This document shows, piece by piece, positions 1-8,793 of a DNA stretch of 64,000 nt; position 1 is the stretch's first letter; every line of letters starts with the position of its first letter. Source of the DNA: Oerskovia sp042887685 (GTDB lineage: Bacteria; Actinomycetota; Actinomycetes; Actinomycetales; Cellulomonadaceae); assembly GCF_042887685.1 (NCBI RefSeq), contig NZ_JBHVOS010000026.1:1-64000 (forward strand), written 5' to 3'. The notes beneath the pieces were generated by a model that did not search any database, was not told where the DNA came from, and worked only from the letters and a program-made list of their open reading frames with translations. The position numbers and the translations under genes were made by a program.

Positions 1-28
1 GTGGGCCGGGTGAGGTCACCCGGCCCAC
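1..28 (-). terminator. Hairpin terminator after the TM2-domain gene
   Basis: A perfect inverted repeat (arms 1-13 and 16-28, GTGGGCCGGGTGA and its complement) lies 37 bp beyond the stop of the minus-strand TM2 gene. There is no U-tract, as for the other hairpins in this window. It may also serve a convergent gene beyond the left edge. Confidence 0.6.
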
Positions 29-65
29 GCCGTCCGTCGTTCGCGTCAGGTCGCAGGAGGACCGA

Positions 66-311
66 TCAGGTCCACTGCGTGAGCTTGCGCCCCTCCTTGT
101 CGCGGAAGGCGCCGACGATCAGCATGACGAGGTCGATGAGCGTCCACACGCCCAGTCCGCCCGCGGTCAGGATCATCAGGATGCCCGTGCCGATCTTGCC
201 GACGTAGAAGCGGTGGATGCCGATCGTGCCGAGGACGAGGCACAGCAGGACGGCGGGGAGAAGGAGCTTGGGGCTCGTGGTCTCGGCCTGGTAGGGGGCG
301 GTGCTGGACAT
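66..311 (-). CDS. TM2 domain-containing small membrane protein
   Basis: 81 aa. Two hydrophobic segments (about residues 15-35 and 42-66) enclose the TM2 signature IGIHRFYVGKIGTGI followed by GGLGVWTLIDLVML, which is diagnostic for the TM2 family (PF05154). The start ATG has a strong ribosome binding site (GGAGGA, about 4 nt away). The family is small, membrane-embedded and of unclear function; in bacteria it is often found alone, as here. It is followed by a hairpin terminator at the window edge, and the 159 bp upstream to the MarR gene show no other coding signal. Confidence 0.85.
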   Translation of the reverse strand: MSSTAPYQAETTSPKLLLPAVLLCLVLGTIGIHRFYVGKIGTGILMILTAGGLGVWTLIDLVMLIVGAFRDKEGRKLTQWT

Positions 312-470
312 GGCTTCCTCCGAGGAGATGAGTGGCGGGCTTTCCGTCCGTCACGACGGCGGGCCGTAGCGTAGCGCGCACGAACCCGCCCAGGACAGGG
401 CGTTCCTCGCACATCGCACGTTTTCACCCGCTCACGGCCTGCCGAGCGCCTGCGCCCGAGCCTCGGCCGC

Positions 471-959
471 TCAGTAGTCAACCGGGTCCACGCGCCGGAG
501 CACGATCGCGAGCAGCTCGCCGAGCTGGTCGCGCTGGTCGTCGGTGAGCCCGTCGAGCGCGGCCCGCTCGCGGTCGAGCTGGGCGGGGAAGAGCTCGTCC
601 ACGAGCCGTTCGCCCTCCTCGGTGAGCGAGAGCAGGATCCCGCGCCGGTCGCGCTCGACGACGGTCCGCTCGACCAGACCTTCGCGCTGGAGGTGGTCGA
701 GCCGCTTGGTGATCGAGGCGCCGGGTGCTCGGGTGATGGTCGTGACCTCACGTGCCCGCAGGGGGCGCCCCGCGCGGCGGAGCGCGGTGAGGACCTCGAG
801 CTCGGGCCGGGTCAGCGAGCGTTGCGCGAGGGCGGCGTCGCTCGACTCGGCCAGCAACGCAGCGATGCGCGTGATCCTGCCGATCGAGTCGACGGGCGAG
901 ACGTCGACGTCGGGCAGGCGCTCAGCCCACTGCTCCCGTAGGCGCTCCACGTAGTCCAC
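471..959 (-). CDS. MarR family transcriptional regulator
   Basis: 162 aa, usual MarR size. The winged helix spans about residues 45-115: SLTRPELEVLTALRRAGRPLRAREV is the first half, PGASITKRLDHLQREGLVER the recognition helix and ERDRRGILLSLTEEG the wing. The gene is divergent from a FUSC-type exporter with a palindromic operator between them, which suggests it represses itself and the exporter until a phenolic or aromatic ligand binds. The GTG start at 959 sits 6 nt after a TAGGCT -10 box (minus strand, 971-966), the pattern of a leaderless mRNA. The ligand is unknown. Confidence 0.9.
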   Translation of the reverse strand: MDYVERLREQWAERLPDVDVSPVDSIGRITRIAALLAESSDAALAQRSLTRPELEVLTALRRAGRPLRAREVTTITRAPGASITKRLDHLQREGLVERTVVERDRRGILLSLTEEGERLVDELFPAQLDRERAALDGLTDDQRDQLGELLAIVLRRVDPVDY

Positions 960-985
960 GGGACCAGCCTAGGGCCTCGGCGAGG

Positions 986-1005
986 ATAGTTCACTTGTGA
1001 AACAT
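986..1005. promoter_or_regulatory. MarR-type operator overlapping two divergent leaderless promoters
   Basis: TTCAC-TT-GTGAA is a perfect inverted repeat (990-1001) that extends imperfectly to 20 bp (ATAGTTCAC/GTGAAACAT, 7 of 9 positions matching). It covers the expected -35 zone of the marR promoter (-10 TAGGCT, 971-966 minus) and of the exporter promoter (-10 TACCCT, 1020-1025 plus). A MarR dimer here should block both. The assignment to this MarR is inferred from position. Confidence 0.7.
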
Positions 1006-1032
1006 CTACGAACCAGGCGTACCCTGGACGGG

Positions 1033-2418
1033 ATGCCCACCTCCTCCCCTCGCCTCGCTCCCCCGTCCACGCCGCTCACGCCACCCACGGCCACGCCGGC
1101 CCGGCAGGCGTCCGTACCGGCACCGGCCGTCCCTCGCTCGCCCGTCCGCGCCGCCGCGCGCGAGGTCCTCGACCCCGCGCACCTGCGCACCGCCCTGCGG
1201 CTCACCTCGGTGGACGCGACGCTCGTCGCGGCCCTGCTGTGCGGGGCGAGCGTCGCGATCACGCTCGTGATCGCTGCGACGAGCGGCCACGAGGACCTCG
1301 CGGGCTTCGCGGCTCTCGGCGCCCTGACCTCGCTGTACGGGCGCTTCGACCCGTACCGGCGCCGAGCCGCGCTGCTCGCGTCGGTCGGCGCGATCCTGGT
1401 CGGCTCGATCCTGCTCACGACCGCGGTCACGGCGGTCGGCGCCCCGACCTGGGTCACGCTCGCGGTCGTCGCGCTCCTCGCAGGCGGCATGACCGCGCTG
1501 TGCCAGCTCCTGCGCACGGGCCCTCCCGGCGCGACGATCGTCGTCTTCGCGGCGGGCGCCGGCCTCGCGGGGTCGCCCACGTTCGCCGACCTCGCACCCC
1601 GGGGGCTCGCCGGGCTCCTGGGCGTCGCGGTCGCCTGGGCAGTGTGCGTCGCAGGTTTCCTGTTCCGCCCGAGCGGGCCCGCGCGGCTCGCCGTGCGTCG
1701 CGCGACGCTCGCTGCCGAGGCTGCAGCCCTCGTTCCCGACGACCGTGGCGCCGTCGGGCGGGCGCGCGACGCCGTGGCTCACGCGCGGACCGTCCTCGCC
1801 GACGACGCGTCCCACCGGCGCACGCGCGCGACGGCGCTGCGTCTCGCGGACGAGCTCTCCGGTGCCGCCGGGACGACCGCCGCCCTGCCACCCCGCCAGA
1901 CCCTGCGCGCGACCGCGCGCGCGTCCCTCGCAGCACCCGGCTGGCGCCTGCGCTCCGTGCGCGTGACCCTCGCGGCCGCCGCTGCGGCAGCGGTCGCGCA
2001 CGTCGCGGGGTTCGGCCACCCCGCCTGGGCCGCGATGGGCGCGACCGCGACGCTCCAGGGAACGACGACGCAGCACGCCGTGGTCCGCGCGCTCCAGCGG
2101 GCGCTCGGCACGGTCGCCGGCGCCCTGATCGCGTGGCCGCTGCTCGACGCGCACCTCGGGTTCTGGGCGACCGCGGCTCTCGTCGTCGCGCTGCAGGTCG
2201 TCACCGAGATCGTCGTGGGGCGTCACTACGGCCTCGCGATGCTGACCATCACGCCCATGGCCCTGCTCATGACGTCGCTCGGAGGGTCGAGCGAGGGCAT
2301 CGCGCTCGACCGGGCGCTGGACACGGCGGTGGGGGCGGTCGTCGGCATCCTCGCGGTCGTGCTGGTCCACGCGCGTCGCCGTCCAGTCCCTCAGAGCGCC
2401 GGGCGGGCCGCTGCCTGA
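1033..2418 (+). CDS. FUSC family / aromatic acid exporter-like membrane protein
   Basis: 461 aa. An N-terminal block of hydrophobic segments (about residues 60-220) is followed by a soluble middle part and a second membrane block containing the FUSC-type stretch HPAWAAMGATATLQG...RALQRALGTVAGALIAWPLL. That architecture (membrane, cytosolic, membrane) is typical of FUSC/YccS/AaeB-like exporters of aromatic acids. The ATG at 1033 is preferred over an upstream GTG at 997 because 997 lies inside the MarR operator, while 1033 follows a TACCCT -10 box by 7 nt (leaderless). It is probably repressed by the divergent MarR. The substrate is not known. Confidence 0.85.
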   Translation: MPTSSPRLAPPSTPLTPPTATPARQASVPAPAVPRSPVRAAAREVLDPAHLRTALRLTSVDATLVAALLCGASVAITLVIAATSGHEDLAGFAALGALTSLYGRFDPYRRRAALLASVGAILVGSILLTTAVTAVGAPTWVTLAVVALLAGGMTALCQLLRTGPPGATIVVFAAGAGLAGSPTFADLAPRGLAGLLGVAVAWAVCVAGFLFRPSGPARLAVRRATLAAEAAALVPDDRGAVGRARDAVAHARTVLADDASHRRTRATALRLADELSGAAGTTAALPPRQTLRATARASLAAPGWRLRSVRVTLAAAAAAAVAHVAGFGHPAWAAMGATATLQGTTTQHAVVRALQRALGTVAGALIAWPLLDAHLGFWATAALVVALQVVTEIVVGRHYGLAMLTITPMALLMTSLGGSSEGIALDRALDTAVGAVVGILAVVLVHARRRPVPQSAGRAAA

Positions 2419-2445
2419 CGGGCGGGACGGCCTGAGGGGCGAGAC

Positions 2446-2492
2446 GGCCCGCGTCGTGGCCCGGTCCCGCGGACCGGACCACGACGCGGGCC
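2446..2492. terminator. Bidirectional hairpin terminator
   Basis: A 22-bp inverted repeat with one mismatch (arms 2446-2467 and 2471-2492, loop CGC) sits between the convergent FUSC and phoH genes, ending 14 bp from the phoH stop. It lacks a U-tract on both sides. Confidence 0.7.
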
Positions 2493-2506
2493 TGACCTGC
2501 CGAGGC

Positions 2507-4006
2507 TCAGACCTCGATGCTCTCCAGCATCTCGGTCACGAGCGCCGCGACGGGCGAGCGCTCGGACCGCGTCAGGGTCACGTGCGCGAACAGCGGGTGC
2601 CCCTTGAGCGCCTCGATGACGGCCGCGACGCCGTCGTGCCGACCGACACGCAGGTTGTCGCGCTGCGCGACGTCGTGCGTGAGGACGACGCGGGAGGACT
2701 GCCCGATGCGCGAGAGCACCGTGAGCAGGACGTTGCGCTCGAGGGACTGGGCCTCGTCCACGATCACGAACGCGTCGTGGAGCGAGCGTCCACGGATGTG
2801 GGTCAGGGGCAGGACCTCCAGGACGTCGCGGTCCACGACCTCGTCCATGACCTCCTTGGAGACGAGCGCGCCCAGGGTGTCGAAGACCGCCTGCGCCCAC
2901 GGGTTCATCTTCTCGGCCTCCGAGCCCGGCAGGTAGCCGAGCTCCTGCCCACCCACGGCGTACAGGGGGCGGAAGACCATGATCTTGCGGTGCTGCCTCT
3001 TCTCCAGCACGGCCTCGAGGCCCGCGCACAGCGCGAGCGCCGACTTGCCCGTCCCGGCCCGACCACCGAGCGAGACGATCCCGATCTCCTCGTCGAGCAG
3101 CAGGTCGATCGCGATGCGCTGCTCGGCCGAGCGGCCGTGGACGCCGAACACGTCCTGGTCACCCCGGACGAGCTGCACGTGCTTGTCGGCCGTGACCCGG
3201 CCGAGCGCCGAGCCGCGCGGCGAGTGGATCACCAGCCCCGAGTGCACCAGGAGCGGCTCGGCGGCCGCGACCGTGGCGGCGTCGAGCGCCGAGAGCTCGA
3301 CCGACTCGTGCTCCCACAGGCTGGCCATCTGCTCGTCGCTCACGTCGATCTCGCCCATGCCGGTCCAGCCCGAGTCGATCGCGAGCTCGGCCCGGTACTC
3401 CTCGGCACGCAGCCCCACCGCGGACGCCTTGACGCGCATGGGCAGGTCCTTGGACACCAGGGTCACGTCGCAGCCCTCGCTCGCGAGGTTGGCCGCGACC
3501 GCCAGGATGCGCGTGTCGTTGTCGCCCAGGCGGAACCCGGCGGGGAGCACGCCCGAGTCCGTGTGGTTGAGCTCGACGCGCAGCGTCCCGCCGACGGCCC
3601 CGACGGGCAGCGGGGCGTCGAGGCGGCCGTGCTTGACCCGCAGGTCGTCGAGCATGCGCAGCGCGCTGCGGGCGAAGTACCCGAGCTCGGCGTGGTGGCG
3701 CTTGGCCTCGAGCTCGGTGATGACGACGACGGGGAGGACGACGTCGTGCTCCGCGAAGCGCAGCATCGCTCGCGGGTCGGACAGGAGCACGGACGTGTCG
3801 ATGACGAAGGTGCGACGCCCCGTGGGGGCGTCGGGGTTCGTCGTGTCAGGGGACGCGTCCCTGACGTCGGGTGCAGCTCCAGAAGCAGAAGCGGTTCGGA
3901 CCACAGCAGGCTCCCTCCGGCGCGCGGCGCCGTTCGTGCTGGTGGGGCAGGCGACCGGCCGACGAAGGGCCGGTGCCGGCCCTCCTGCGCGGAGCAGAAA
4001 CTCCAT
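2507..4006 (-). CDS. PhoH family ATPase with N-terminal PIN domain
   Basis: About 499 aa from ATG 4006. An N-terminal PIN-type nuclease domain begins at TFVIDTSVLLSDP (acidic residues of a PIN site in DTS and ITELE) and is followed by a PhoH P-loop ATPase: Walker A GRAGTGKSA with Lys near residue 321, Walker B FVIVDEAQ, then QSSRVVLTHDVAQRDN. PhoH2-type PIN-PhoH fusions are RNA helicase/RNase candidates linked to stress and RNA decay. The start is uncertain: ATG 4006 has SD GGGAGG at 7 nt; GTG 3904 also has an SD; GTG 4045 follows TAGTTT by 5 nt and could be leaderless. The segment before residue ~85 is low-complexity and not diagnostic. Confidence 0.88.
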   Translation of the reverse strand: MEFLLRAGGPAPALRRPVACPTSTNGAARRREPAVVRTASASGAAPDVRDASPDTTNPDAPTGRRTFVIDTSVLLSDPRAMLRFAEHDVVLPVVVITELEAKRHHAELGYFARSALRMLDDLRVKHGRLDAPLPVGAVGGTLRVELNHTDSGVLPAGFRLGDNDTRILAVAANLASEGCDVTLVSKDLPMRVKASAVGLRAEEYRAELAIDSGWTGMGEIDVSDEQMASLWEHESVELSALDAATVAAAEPLLVHSGLVIHSPRGSALGRVTADKHVQLVRGDQDVFGVHGRSAEQRIAIDLLLDEEIGIVSLGGRAGTGKSALALCAGLEAVLEKRQHRKIMVFRPLYAVGGQELGYLPGSEAEKMNPWAQAVFDTLGALVSKEVMDEVVDRDVLEVLPLTHIRGRSLHDAFVIVDEAQSLERNVLLTVLSRIGQSSRVVLTHDVAQRDNLRVGRHDGVAAVIEALKGHPLFAHVTLTRSERSPVAALVTEMLESIEV

Positions 4007-4127
4007 CGGATGGCCTCCCGGAGGACGACGTGTGTCGTCCGTCACGTTCGAAACTACGCCCGTGTGGTTCGCCGGTGTCGAGGCAACACGCCGCGCGTCC
4101 GAGATGTCACCTGCCGTTCACACGAGG

Positions 4128-4166
4128 ACGTCCCGCCCACCCCCTGGGACGGGGTGGGCGGGACGT
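4128..4166 (-). terminator. Hairpin terminator after the DHA2 exporter gene
   Basis: A perfect 16-bp inverted repeat (ACGTCCCGCCCACCCC at 4128-4143, complement 4151-4166, 7-nt loop) lies about 100 bp past the exporter stop and upstream of phoH on the same strand. No U-tract. Confidence 0.7.
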
Positions 4167-4263
4167 GAGACCCACCCGGCCGGCCCGACGACGGCGCTGG
4201 CGTGCCGCCGTCGGGCCTGGTGCGTGGTGGGCCGGCTCTGGTGGGCGCTCGGCCCGGCCGTGC

Positions 4264-5979
4264 TCAGTCCGCGTGCGCGACGTGCGTCGCACGCATGCTG
4301 AGCGCCGCGACGAGCCCGATCACCAGGACGCCCGCCGTGACGAGCAGGGTCTGGCCGACCGCGAGCGAGAACCCCTGGTGCAGGGCCGTGGTCGCGGCCT
4401 CGCGGATCTGGGCGGCCGCCTCGGGCGGGATGCCCGGCGGAAGCTCCATGTGCTGCGCTCCCCCGGTGAACGAGCCGCCCGCCGCGGCGAAACCGTCGAC
4501 GAACTGCTGGCGGAGCTCAGCGGGCAGACCCGCCGAGGCGTCGCGCGCGGCGGCAGGCAGGGTCGCCGAGAGCCGGCTCGTGAGCGTCGCGACGATCGCG
4601 GCCGAGCCGATCACGCCGCCCACCTGACGGAACGTGTTGAACGCACCCGCGCCCGCACCGGCCGTGCGGTGGTCGAGCCCCGACGTCGCGAGGTTCGCGA
4701 GCGGCGAGAAGAGCGCGCCCGTCCCGATCCCGAACAGCGTCATGGGGGCGACGATCGCCCAGGCGCTCGCGTCGGGCGTGGCCGCGACGCTGAGCCACAC
4801 GACCGAGGCCGAGAGCAGCGCGAAGCCCGTCGCGACGACCCACTTGCCCGGGACCCTGTCGGAGAGCCGGCCCGCGAAGGGGGCCACGACCCCGGACACG
4901 AGCGAACCGGGCAGGTTGATGAGCGCGGCCTCGAGCGGCGAGAGACCCAGGATCGACTGCAGGAAGATCGTCAGCGGGAAGAAGATCCCGATCATGCCGA
5001 ACGACACGGCCATGCCCGACACGTTCGCGAGCGAGAAGTTGCGCGAGTGGAACAGCGTGAGCGGCAGCAGCGCCCGCTCGCCGAGGTGGCGCTGCCACAG
5101 CACGAAGGCCGCCAGGACCAGCACGCCCAGACCGATGATCGTCCAGATGTTCAGCGGCCCCACGACCGTGCCCCAGTGGTACGTCTCGCCCTCCTGCAGG
5201 CCGAACACGAAGAGGAACAGGCCCACGATCGACAGCGCGACCCCGACCATGTCGAAGCTGCGCTTGTTGGTCGGCAGGGACGGCAGGCTCCGCAGCGCCA
5301 GGACGAGGGCCACGACTCCCACGGGGATGTTGACGAAGAAGATCCACTCCCAGCCCCAGGTCTCGACGAACACGCCGCCGAGCAGGGGGCCTGCGATGGT
5401 CGCGACGCCCGCGACCGCGCCCCACAGCCCCATCGCGGCACCGCGCTGACGCGGCGGGAAGACGCGCGTGATCATCGACATGGTCTGCGGGGTCATGAGC
5501 GCGGCGCCCACGCCCTGGACCGCGCGCGCCACGATGAGCATCTCGACCGAGCCCGACAGGCCGCACCACAGCGAGGCCAGCGTGAAGACGACGAGACCGA
5601 GCACGAACACGGGCTTGGGACCGAAGCGGTCGCCCAGGCGCCCGGCGAGCAGGAGCAGCACCGCGTACGTGAGCAGGTAGGCGCTGTTGACCCAGCCCAC
5701 CGCGGTCAGCGTCGTGTCGAACGTGTCGACGAGCGTCGGGACGGCGATGTTCACGATCGTCGTGTCGACCATGATCATGAAGAAGCCCAGGCACAGGGCC
5801 GGGAGGATGCTCCACGGGCTGCGCCCGCCGAGGTCGACGAGCGGGGGTCCGGCCGGCGCACCGGCGGACGGACCAGCGGGCGCGGTGGCCGCGGTGGACG
5901 GCGCGCCAGGGTCCGACGGTCCCGCGGACGCCGTGGTGCGGGTCGCGGGCAGGCTCCCTGAAGGAGGGGTCGTGGTCAT
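4264..5979 (-). CDS. MFS drug transporter, DHA2 family (EmrB/QacA type)
   Basis: 571 aa, 14-segment DHA2 type. The signature MVDTTIVNIAVPTL lies in the first membrane segment, LAGRLGDRFGPKPVFVLG is the MFS motif A loop, and the RAVQGVGAALMTPQ stretch is typical of the subfamily. A proton-coupled export role for drugs or toxic metabolites is expected. A Pro/Ala-rich N-terminal tail of about 60 residues precedes the membrane core. The ATG at 5979 was chosen because the longer upstream frame runs into padR. It lies 83 bp downstream of padR on the same strand, so the two probably form an operon in which PadR senses the exported compound. Substrate unknown. Confidence 0.9.
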   Translation of the reverse strand: MTTTPPSGSLPATRTTASAGPSDPGAPSTAATAPAGPSAGAPAGPPLVDLGGRSPWSILPALCLGFFMIMVDTTIVNIAVPTLVDTFDTTLTAVGWVNSAYLLTYAVLLLLAGRLGDRFGPKPVFVLGLVVFTLASLWCGLSGSVEMLIVARAVQGVGAALMTPQTMSMITRVFPPRQRGAAMGLWGAVAGVATIAGPLLGGVFVETWGWEWIFFVNIPVGVVALVLALRSLPSLPTNKRSFDMVGVALSIVGLFLFVFGLQEGETYHWGTVVGPLNIWTIIGLGVLVLAAFVLWQRHLGERALLPLTLFHSRNFSLANVSGMAVSFGMIGIFFPLTIFLQSILGLSPLEAALINLPGSLVSGVVAPFAGRLSDRVPGKWVVATGFALLSASVVWLSVAATPDASAWAIVAPMTLFGIGTGALFSPLANLATSGLDHRTAGAGAGAFNTFRQVGGVIGSAAIVATLTSRLSATLPAAARDASAGLPAELRQQFVDGFAAAGGSFTGGAQHMELPPGIPPEAAAQIREAATTALHQGFSLAVGQTLLVTAGVLVIGLVAALSMRATHVAHAD

Positions 5980-6062
5980 GGGGTCCTCTGAGGTCGAAGA
6001 AGGGCAGGGGTGTTCAGGAGGCTGCGCGAGCAGCCGCGGCCGGGCGCGATCCCGGCCGCTGG

Positions 6063-6698
6063 TCAGGGCACGTGGTCCGTGGTCTGTGCCCGCGAACGGG
6101 CGGCGACGAAGTCGCGGAAGGACTGAGGGACGGGCTCCTCCCAGTCCAGGGCACCGGAGTCGAGGTCGGCGAGCAGGCCGTCGAGCCACGCGAGCTCGGA
6201 CTCGATCCGGTGGAGGTCGTACTCGACGTCGAGCAGGAGGCGACGTGGCAGGCCGTGGCCCCGCACGACGTCGTACCTGCGGGTCCAGGCGGCGAGCTCC
6301 TCGGCCGTCGCGGCGCGTCGGTCCCGGAGCGCCGCGACCGCGCCCGACCGGTCGATCGCGTGGGCCTGCGACAGCGCGAGCGGGAAGCAGGGGTGCTCCT
6401 GCCGGGGTTCGCCGAGCAGCAGCGCCGTGCGAGCCGCGAAGGCCTCGCGCCCCGCCTCGGTCAGCCGGTAGGTGGTCCGCTGGGGACGATTCCCCTCGCG
6501 GTCGGTGCCGACGGCCTCGACGAGGCCGTCGGACGCGAGACGGTCCATGGAGTGGTAGACCGAGCCCGGCGTGATGCTCGCGAGCCGGTCGTCCCCGCGC
6601 TGCTTGAGGGTCTGGTGGACCTGGTACGGGTGCATGGGGCGCTCGTGGAGCAGCCCGAGGAGGAGGAGCGCAGCGGCGGAGAGCTCCTTGCGTGCCAT
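6063..6698 (-). CDS. PadR family transcriptional regulator
   Basis: 211 aa. The N-terminal PadR winged helix is clear: LLLLGLLHERPMHPYQVHQ, then SITPGSVYHSMDRLASDGLVEA and the wing TYRLTEAGREAF (to about residue 85). The C-terminal part (about 110-190) is the helical PadR dimerisation region (Vir_act_alpha_C-like). It is the first gene of a probable padR-DHA2 exporter operon, the usual arrangement for regulators that derepress their own pump. SD GAGGAG lies upstream of the ATG. The ligand cannot be read from sequence. Confidence 0.9.
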   Translation of the reverse strand: MARKELSAAALLLLGLLHERPMHPYQVHQTLKQRGDDRLASITPGSVYHSMDRLASDGLVEAVGTDREGNRPQRTTYRLTEAGREAFAARTALLLGEPRQEHPCFPLALSQAHAIDRSGAVAALRDRRAATAEELAAWTRRYDVVRGHGLPRRLLLDVEYDLHRIESELAWLDGLLADLDSGALDWEEPVPQSFRDFVAARSRAQTTDHVP

Positions 6699-7039
6699 GC
6701 GTCTCGCCTCCTCGTGGTCGTCGTTCCCGGTGGAATACTCCGGCTGGAATATACGCCTCGGGCAACCGTCAGGTCGAGGGTTCCGGGACGGTCGTGAGCG
6801 GCGTCACCTGCGATGCCGGGAACGGGCACGACGGCCCGACCTGCCCGCACCGAGGGCAGACGGGTGACGGCCTCCGGCGCTAGGGTCGGGGGAAGCAGGT
6901 CGCGACTCACGGACGGCGGAGCGTCGCTGCAGGTCAGCGCGCCCATCGGGCCGAGCCGACAGGCGGCCCGGAGTCCGCCCCGGTCCCGCCGCCGACGGCC
7001 GCGGGCATCATCGAGAACGAGCTCGACACGAGGAGACGC
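6699..7039. other. Non-coding region between padR and the formylglycine-generating enzyme gene
   Basis: 341 bp with no gene I can support. It holds the padR promoter region: on the minus strand a TATATT -10-like box and two direct TGGAATA copies (plus-strand 6731-6737 and 6745-6751, 14 bp apart) that may be a PadR site. TAGGGT at 6881-6886 is a possible -10 box for the rightward gene. Nothing else stands out. Confidence 0.4.
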
Positions 7040-8218
7040 ATGGACACGACCGCGGGCACGTCACCGACGGCCCCCTCGGCAGGAGGACCAGCACGTGAGA
7101 CGCCTCGGGACCCCGAGGGCGACGGTGCGGCCCTCTCGCCCCTCGTCCCGCTGCCCGGCGGCTCGTTCCGCCGCGGCTCGACCGAGTTCTACCCCGACGA
7201 GGGACCCGTCCACGAAGCCAAGGTCGCGCCGTTCGAGATCGAGCGGCACCCCGTGACCAACGCGCAGTTCGCCGCGTTCGTCGCCGCGACCGGCTACGTG
7301 ACCGTGGCCGAACGCCCGCTCGACCCGGCCGACTACCCAGGCGTCGCGACCGAGGACCTCGTGCCGGGGGCGCTCGTGTTCACCCCGACGGCGGGGCCCG
7401 TCGACCTCTCCGACTGGCGGCAGTGGTGGCGTTGGCAGCCGGGCGCCCGGTGGAGCGCGCCGCACGGTCCCGGGAGCTCGATCGAGGGCCGCGAGGACCA
7501 CCCGGTCGTGCAGGTCTCGTTCGAGGACGCGTCGGCGTACGCCGCGTGGGCGGGCCGCTCGCTGCCGACCGAGGCCGAGTGGGAGTACGCGGCCCGGGGA
7601 GGGCTCGACGGCGCCCGGTTCGCCTGGGGTGACGACTACCGGCCCGAGGGCGAGCTCCTCGCCAACCACTGGCAGGGATCGTTCCCGTACCGCAACACGG
7701 GTGCGGCGGGATGGGTCGGGACGAGCCCCGTCGGGACGTTCCCCCCGAACGGCTTCGACCTGGTCGACATGATCGGCAACGTCTGGGAGTGGACCACGTC
7801 GTTCTACACCCCGAACCATGCGGCCGAGGCCCGGTCAGCGGCCCAGGTCGAGGCGGCCCGGTCCGCGCTCACGGTCGAGATGCCCGCGTGCTGCTCGCCG
7901 AGCGCCGACCAGGCTCGGCCTGCGCAGCACGACAGGGACGTCGCCCGCTCCCCCGCCGGCCCGTCCGAGGCGTCCGACGACCCGCGCGCCGCCGCGAGCG
8001 CCGAGCCCGGCTCGACGATCCCCCGCAAGGCCCTCAAGGGCGGCTCGCACCTGTGCGCGCCGGAGTACTGCCTGCGCTACCGGCCCGCGGCCCGCTCGCC
8101 GCAGGCGGTCGACACGGCGACGAGCCACATCGGCTTCCGCTGCGTGGTGCGTCCCCCGGTCGCCGTGGCCCCTGCCGCGGCATCGATGCCGGCCACCGCA
8201 CGCAACCTGCTGGGCTGA
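7040..8218 (+). CDS. Formylglycine-generating enzyme (SUMF1/EgtB-type fold)
   Basis: 392 aa. FGE oxidises a Cys (or Ser) in sulfatase active sites to C-alpha-formylglycine, using copper bound by two Cys. Family hallmarks: PGGSFRRGSTEFYPDEGPVHEAKVAPF at the start, HPVTNAQF, RSLPTEAEWEYAARGG, and the C-terminal catalytic segment GGSHLCAPEYCLRYRPAARSP in which Cys339 and Cys344 match the two copper-ligand cysteines of bacterial FGE. An acidic/Ala-rich insert (about residues 270-320) precedes that segment. SD AGGAG lies 6 nt before the ATG. The DUF1697 gene follows after 3 bp. No sulfatase gene is in the window, so its substrate must be encoded elsewhere. Confidence 0.92.
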   Translation: MDTTAGTSPTAPSAGGPARETPRDPEGDGAALSPLVPLPGGSFRRGSTEFYPDEGPVHEAKVAPFEIERHPVTNAQFAAFVAATGYVTVAERPLDPADYPGVATEDLVPGALVFTPTAGPVDLSDWRQWWRWQPGARWSAPHGPGSSIEGREDHPVVQVSFEDASAYAAWAGRSLPTEAEWEYAARGGLDGARFAWGDDYRPEGELLANHWQGSFPYRNTGAAGWVGTSPVGTFPPNGFDLVDMIGNVWEWTTSFYTPNHAAEARSAAQVEAARSALTVEMPACCSPSADQARPAQHDRDVARSPAGPSEASDDPRAAASAEPGSTIPRKALKGGSHLCAPEYCLRYRPAARSPQAVDTATSHIGFRCVVRPPVAVAPAAASMPATARNLLG

Positions 8219-8221
8219 GCC

Positions 8222-8782
8222 GTGACGTCGGGGTTCGCGGTCCTGCTGCGGGGCGTCAACGTGGGTGGCGGTCGCAAGGTCCCGTCGGCGGACCTGCGCG
8301 CGCTCGCGCAGGACGCCGGTTTCGCGGGGGCGCGCACGCTCCTGGCGAGCGGGAACCTCGTCGTGGCCCCGGGCACGTCGGGAGCCACGTGGCCCGACGA
8401 CGTCACGCGCCTGGTGCGGGCCGGCCTCGCCGACCGCCTGGGCCTCGACGTCGACGTGCTCACGCTGACCGGCGTGGACCTGGCGGCCGCGATCGCGGCG
8501 AACCCGTTCGACGACGCCGCGCGCGAGGACCCGTCCCACCTGCTCCTGACGTTCCACCCGCACCCGCCCGCTCCCGACCGGCTCGAGGGCTTCGACCCCG
8601 CCCGCTACGGCATCACCCACATGGCGTGGTCGGGCGCCGTGAGCTACACGTGGTTCGAGGGCGGGGTCGGCACCTCGAAGCTCACGCCCGCCGTCCTGCT
8701 CAGGGCGCTCGGGGTGTGGGGCACGGCGCGGAACTGGAACACCGTGAACAGGCTGGCCGTGCTCGTGGACGACGCGGGCTGA
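8222..8782 (+). CDS. DUF1697 domain-containing protein
   Basis: 186 aa, GTG start 3 bp after the FGE stop. The sequence opens with FAVLLRGVNVGGGRKVPSADL and continues LLASGNLVV and NPFDDAAREDPSHLLLTF, which are the conserved blocks of DUF1697 (PF08002), a soluble family of unknown biochemical role. The C-terminal RNWNTVNRLAVL also fits. It is probably co-transcribed with the FGE gene, but no functional link is established. Confidence 0.88.
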   Translation: MTSGFAVLLRGVNVGGGRKVPSADLRALAQDAGFAGARTLLASGNLVVAPGTSGATWPDDVTRLVRAGLADRLGLDVDVLTLTGVDLAAAIAANPFDDAAREDPSHLLLTFHPHPPAPDRLEGFDPARYGITHMAWSGAVSYTWFEGGVGTSKLTPAVLLRALGVWGTARNWNTVNRLAVLVDDAG

Positions 8783-8793
8783 CCTCGCGGGCC

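Noticed and set aside
4264..6765. 833-aa fusion of a regulator-like N-terminus with the DHA2 exporter
   Set aside because: The N-terminal part is the out-of-frame shadow of padR; the exporter has its own ATG at 5979.
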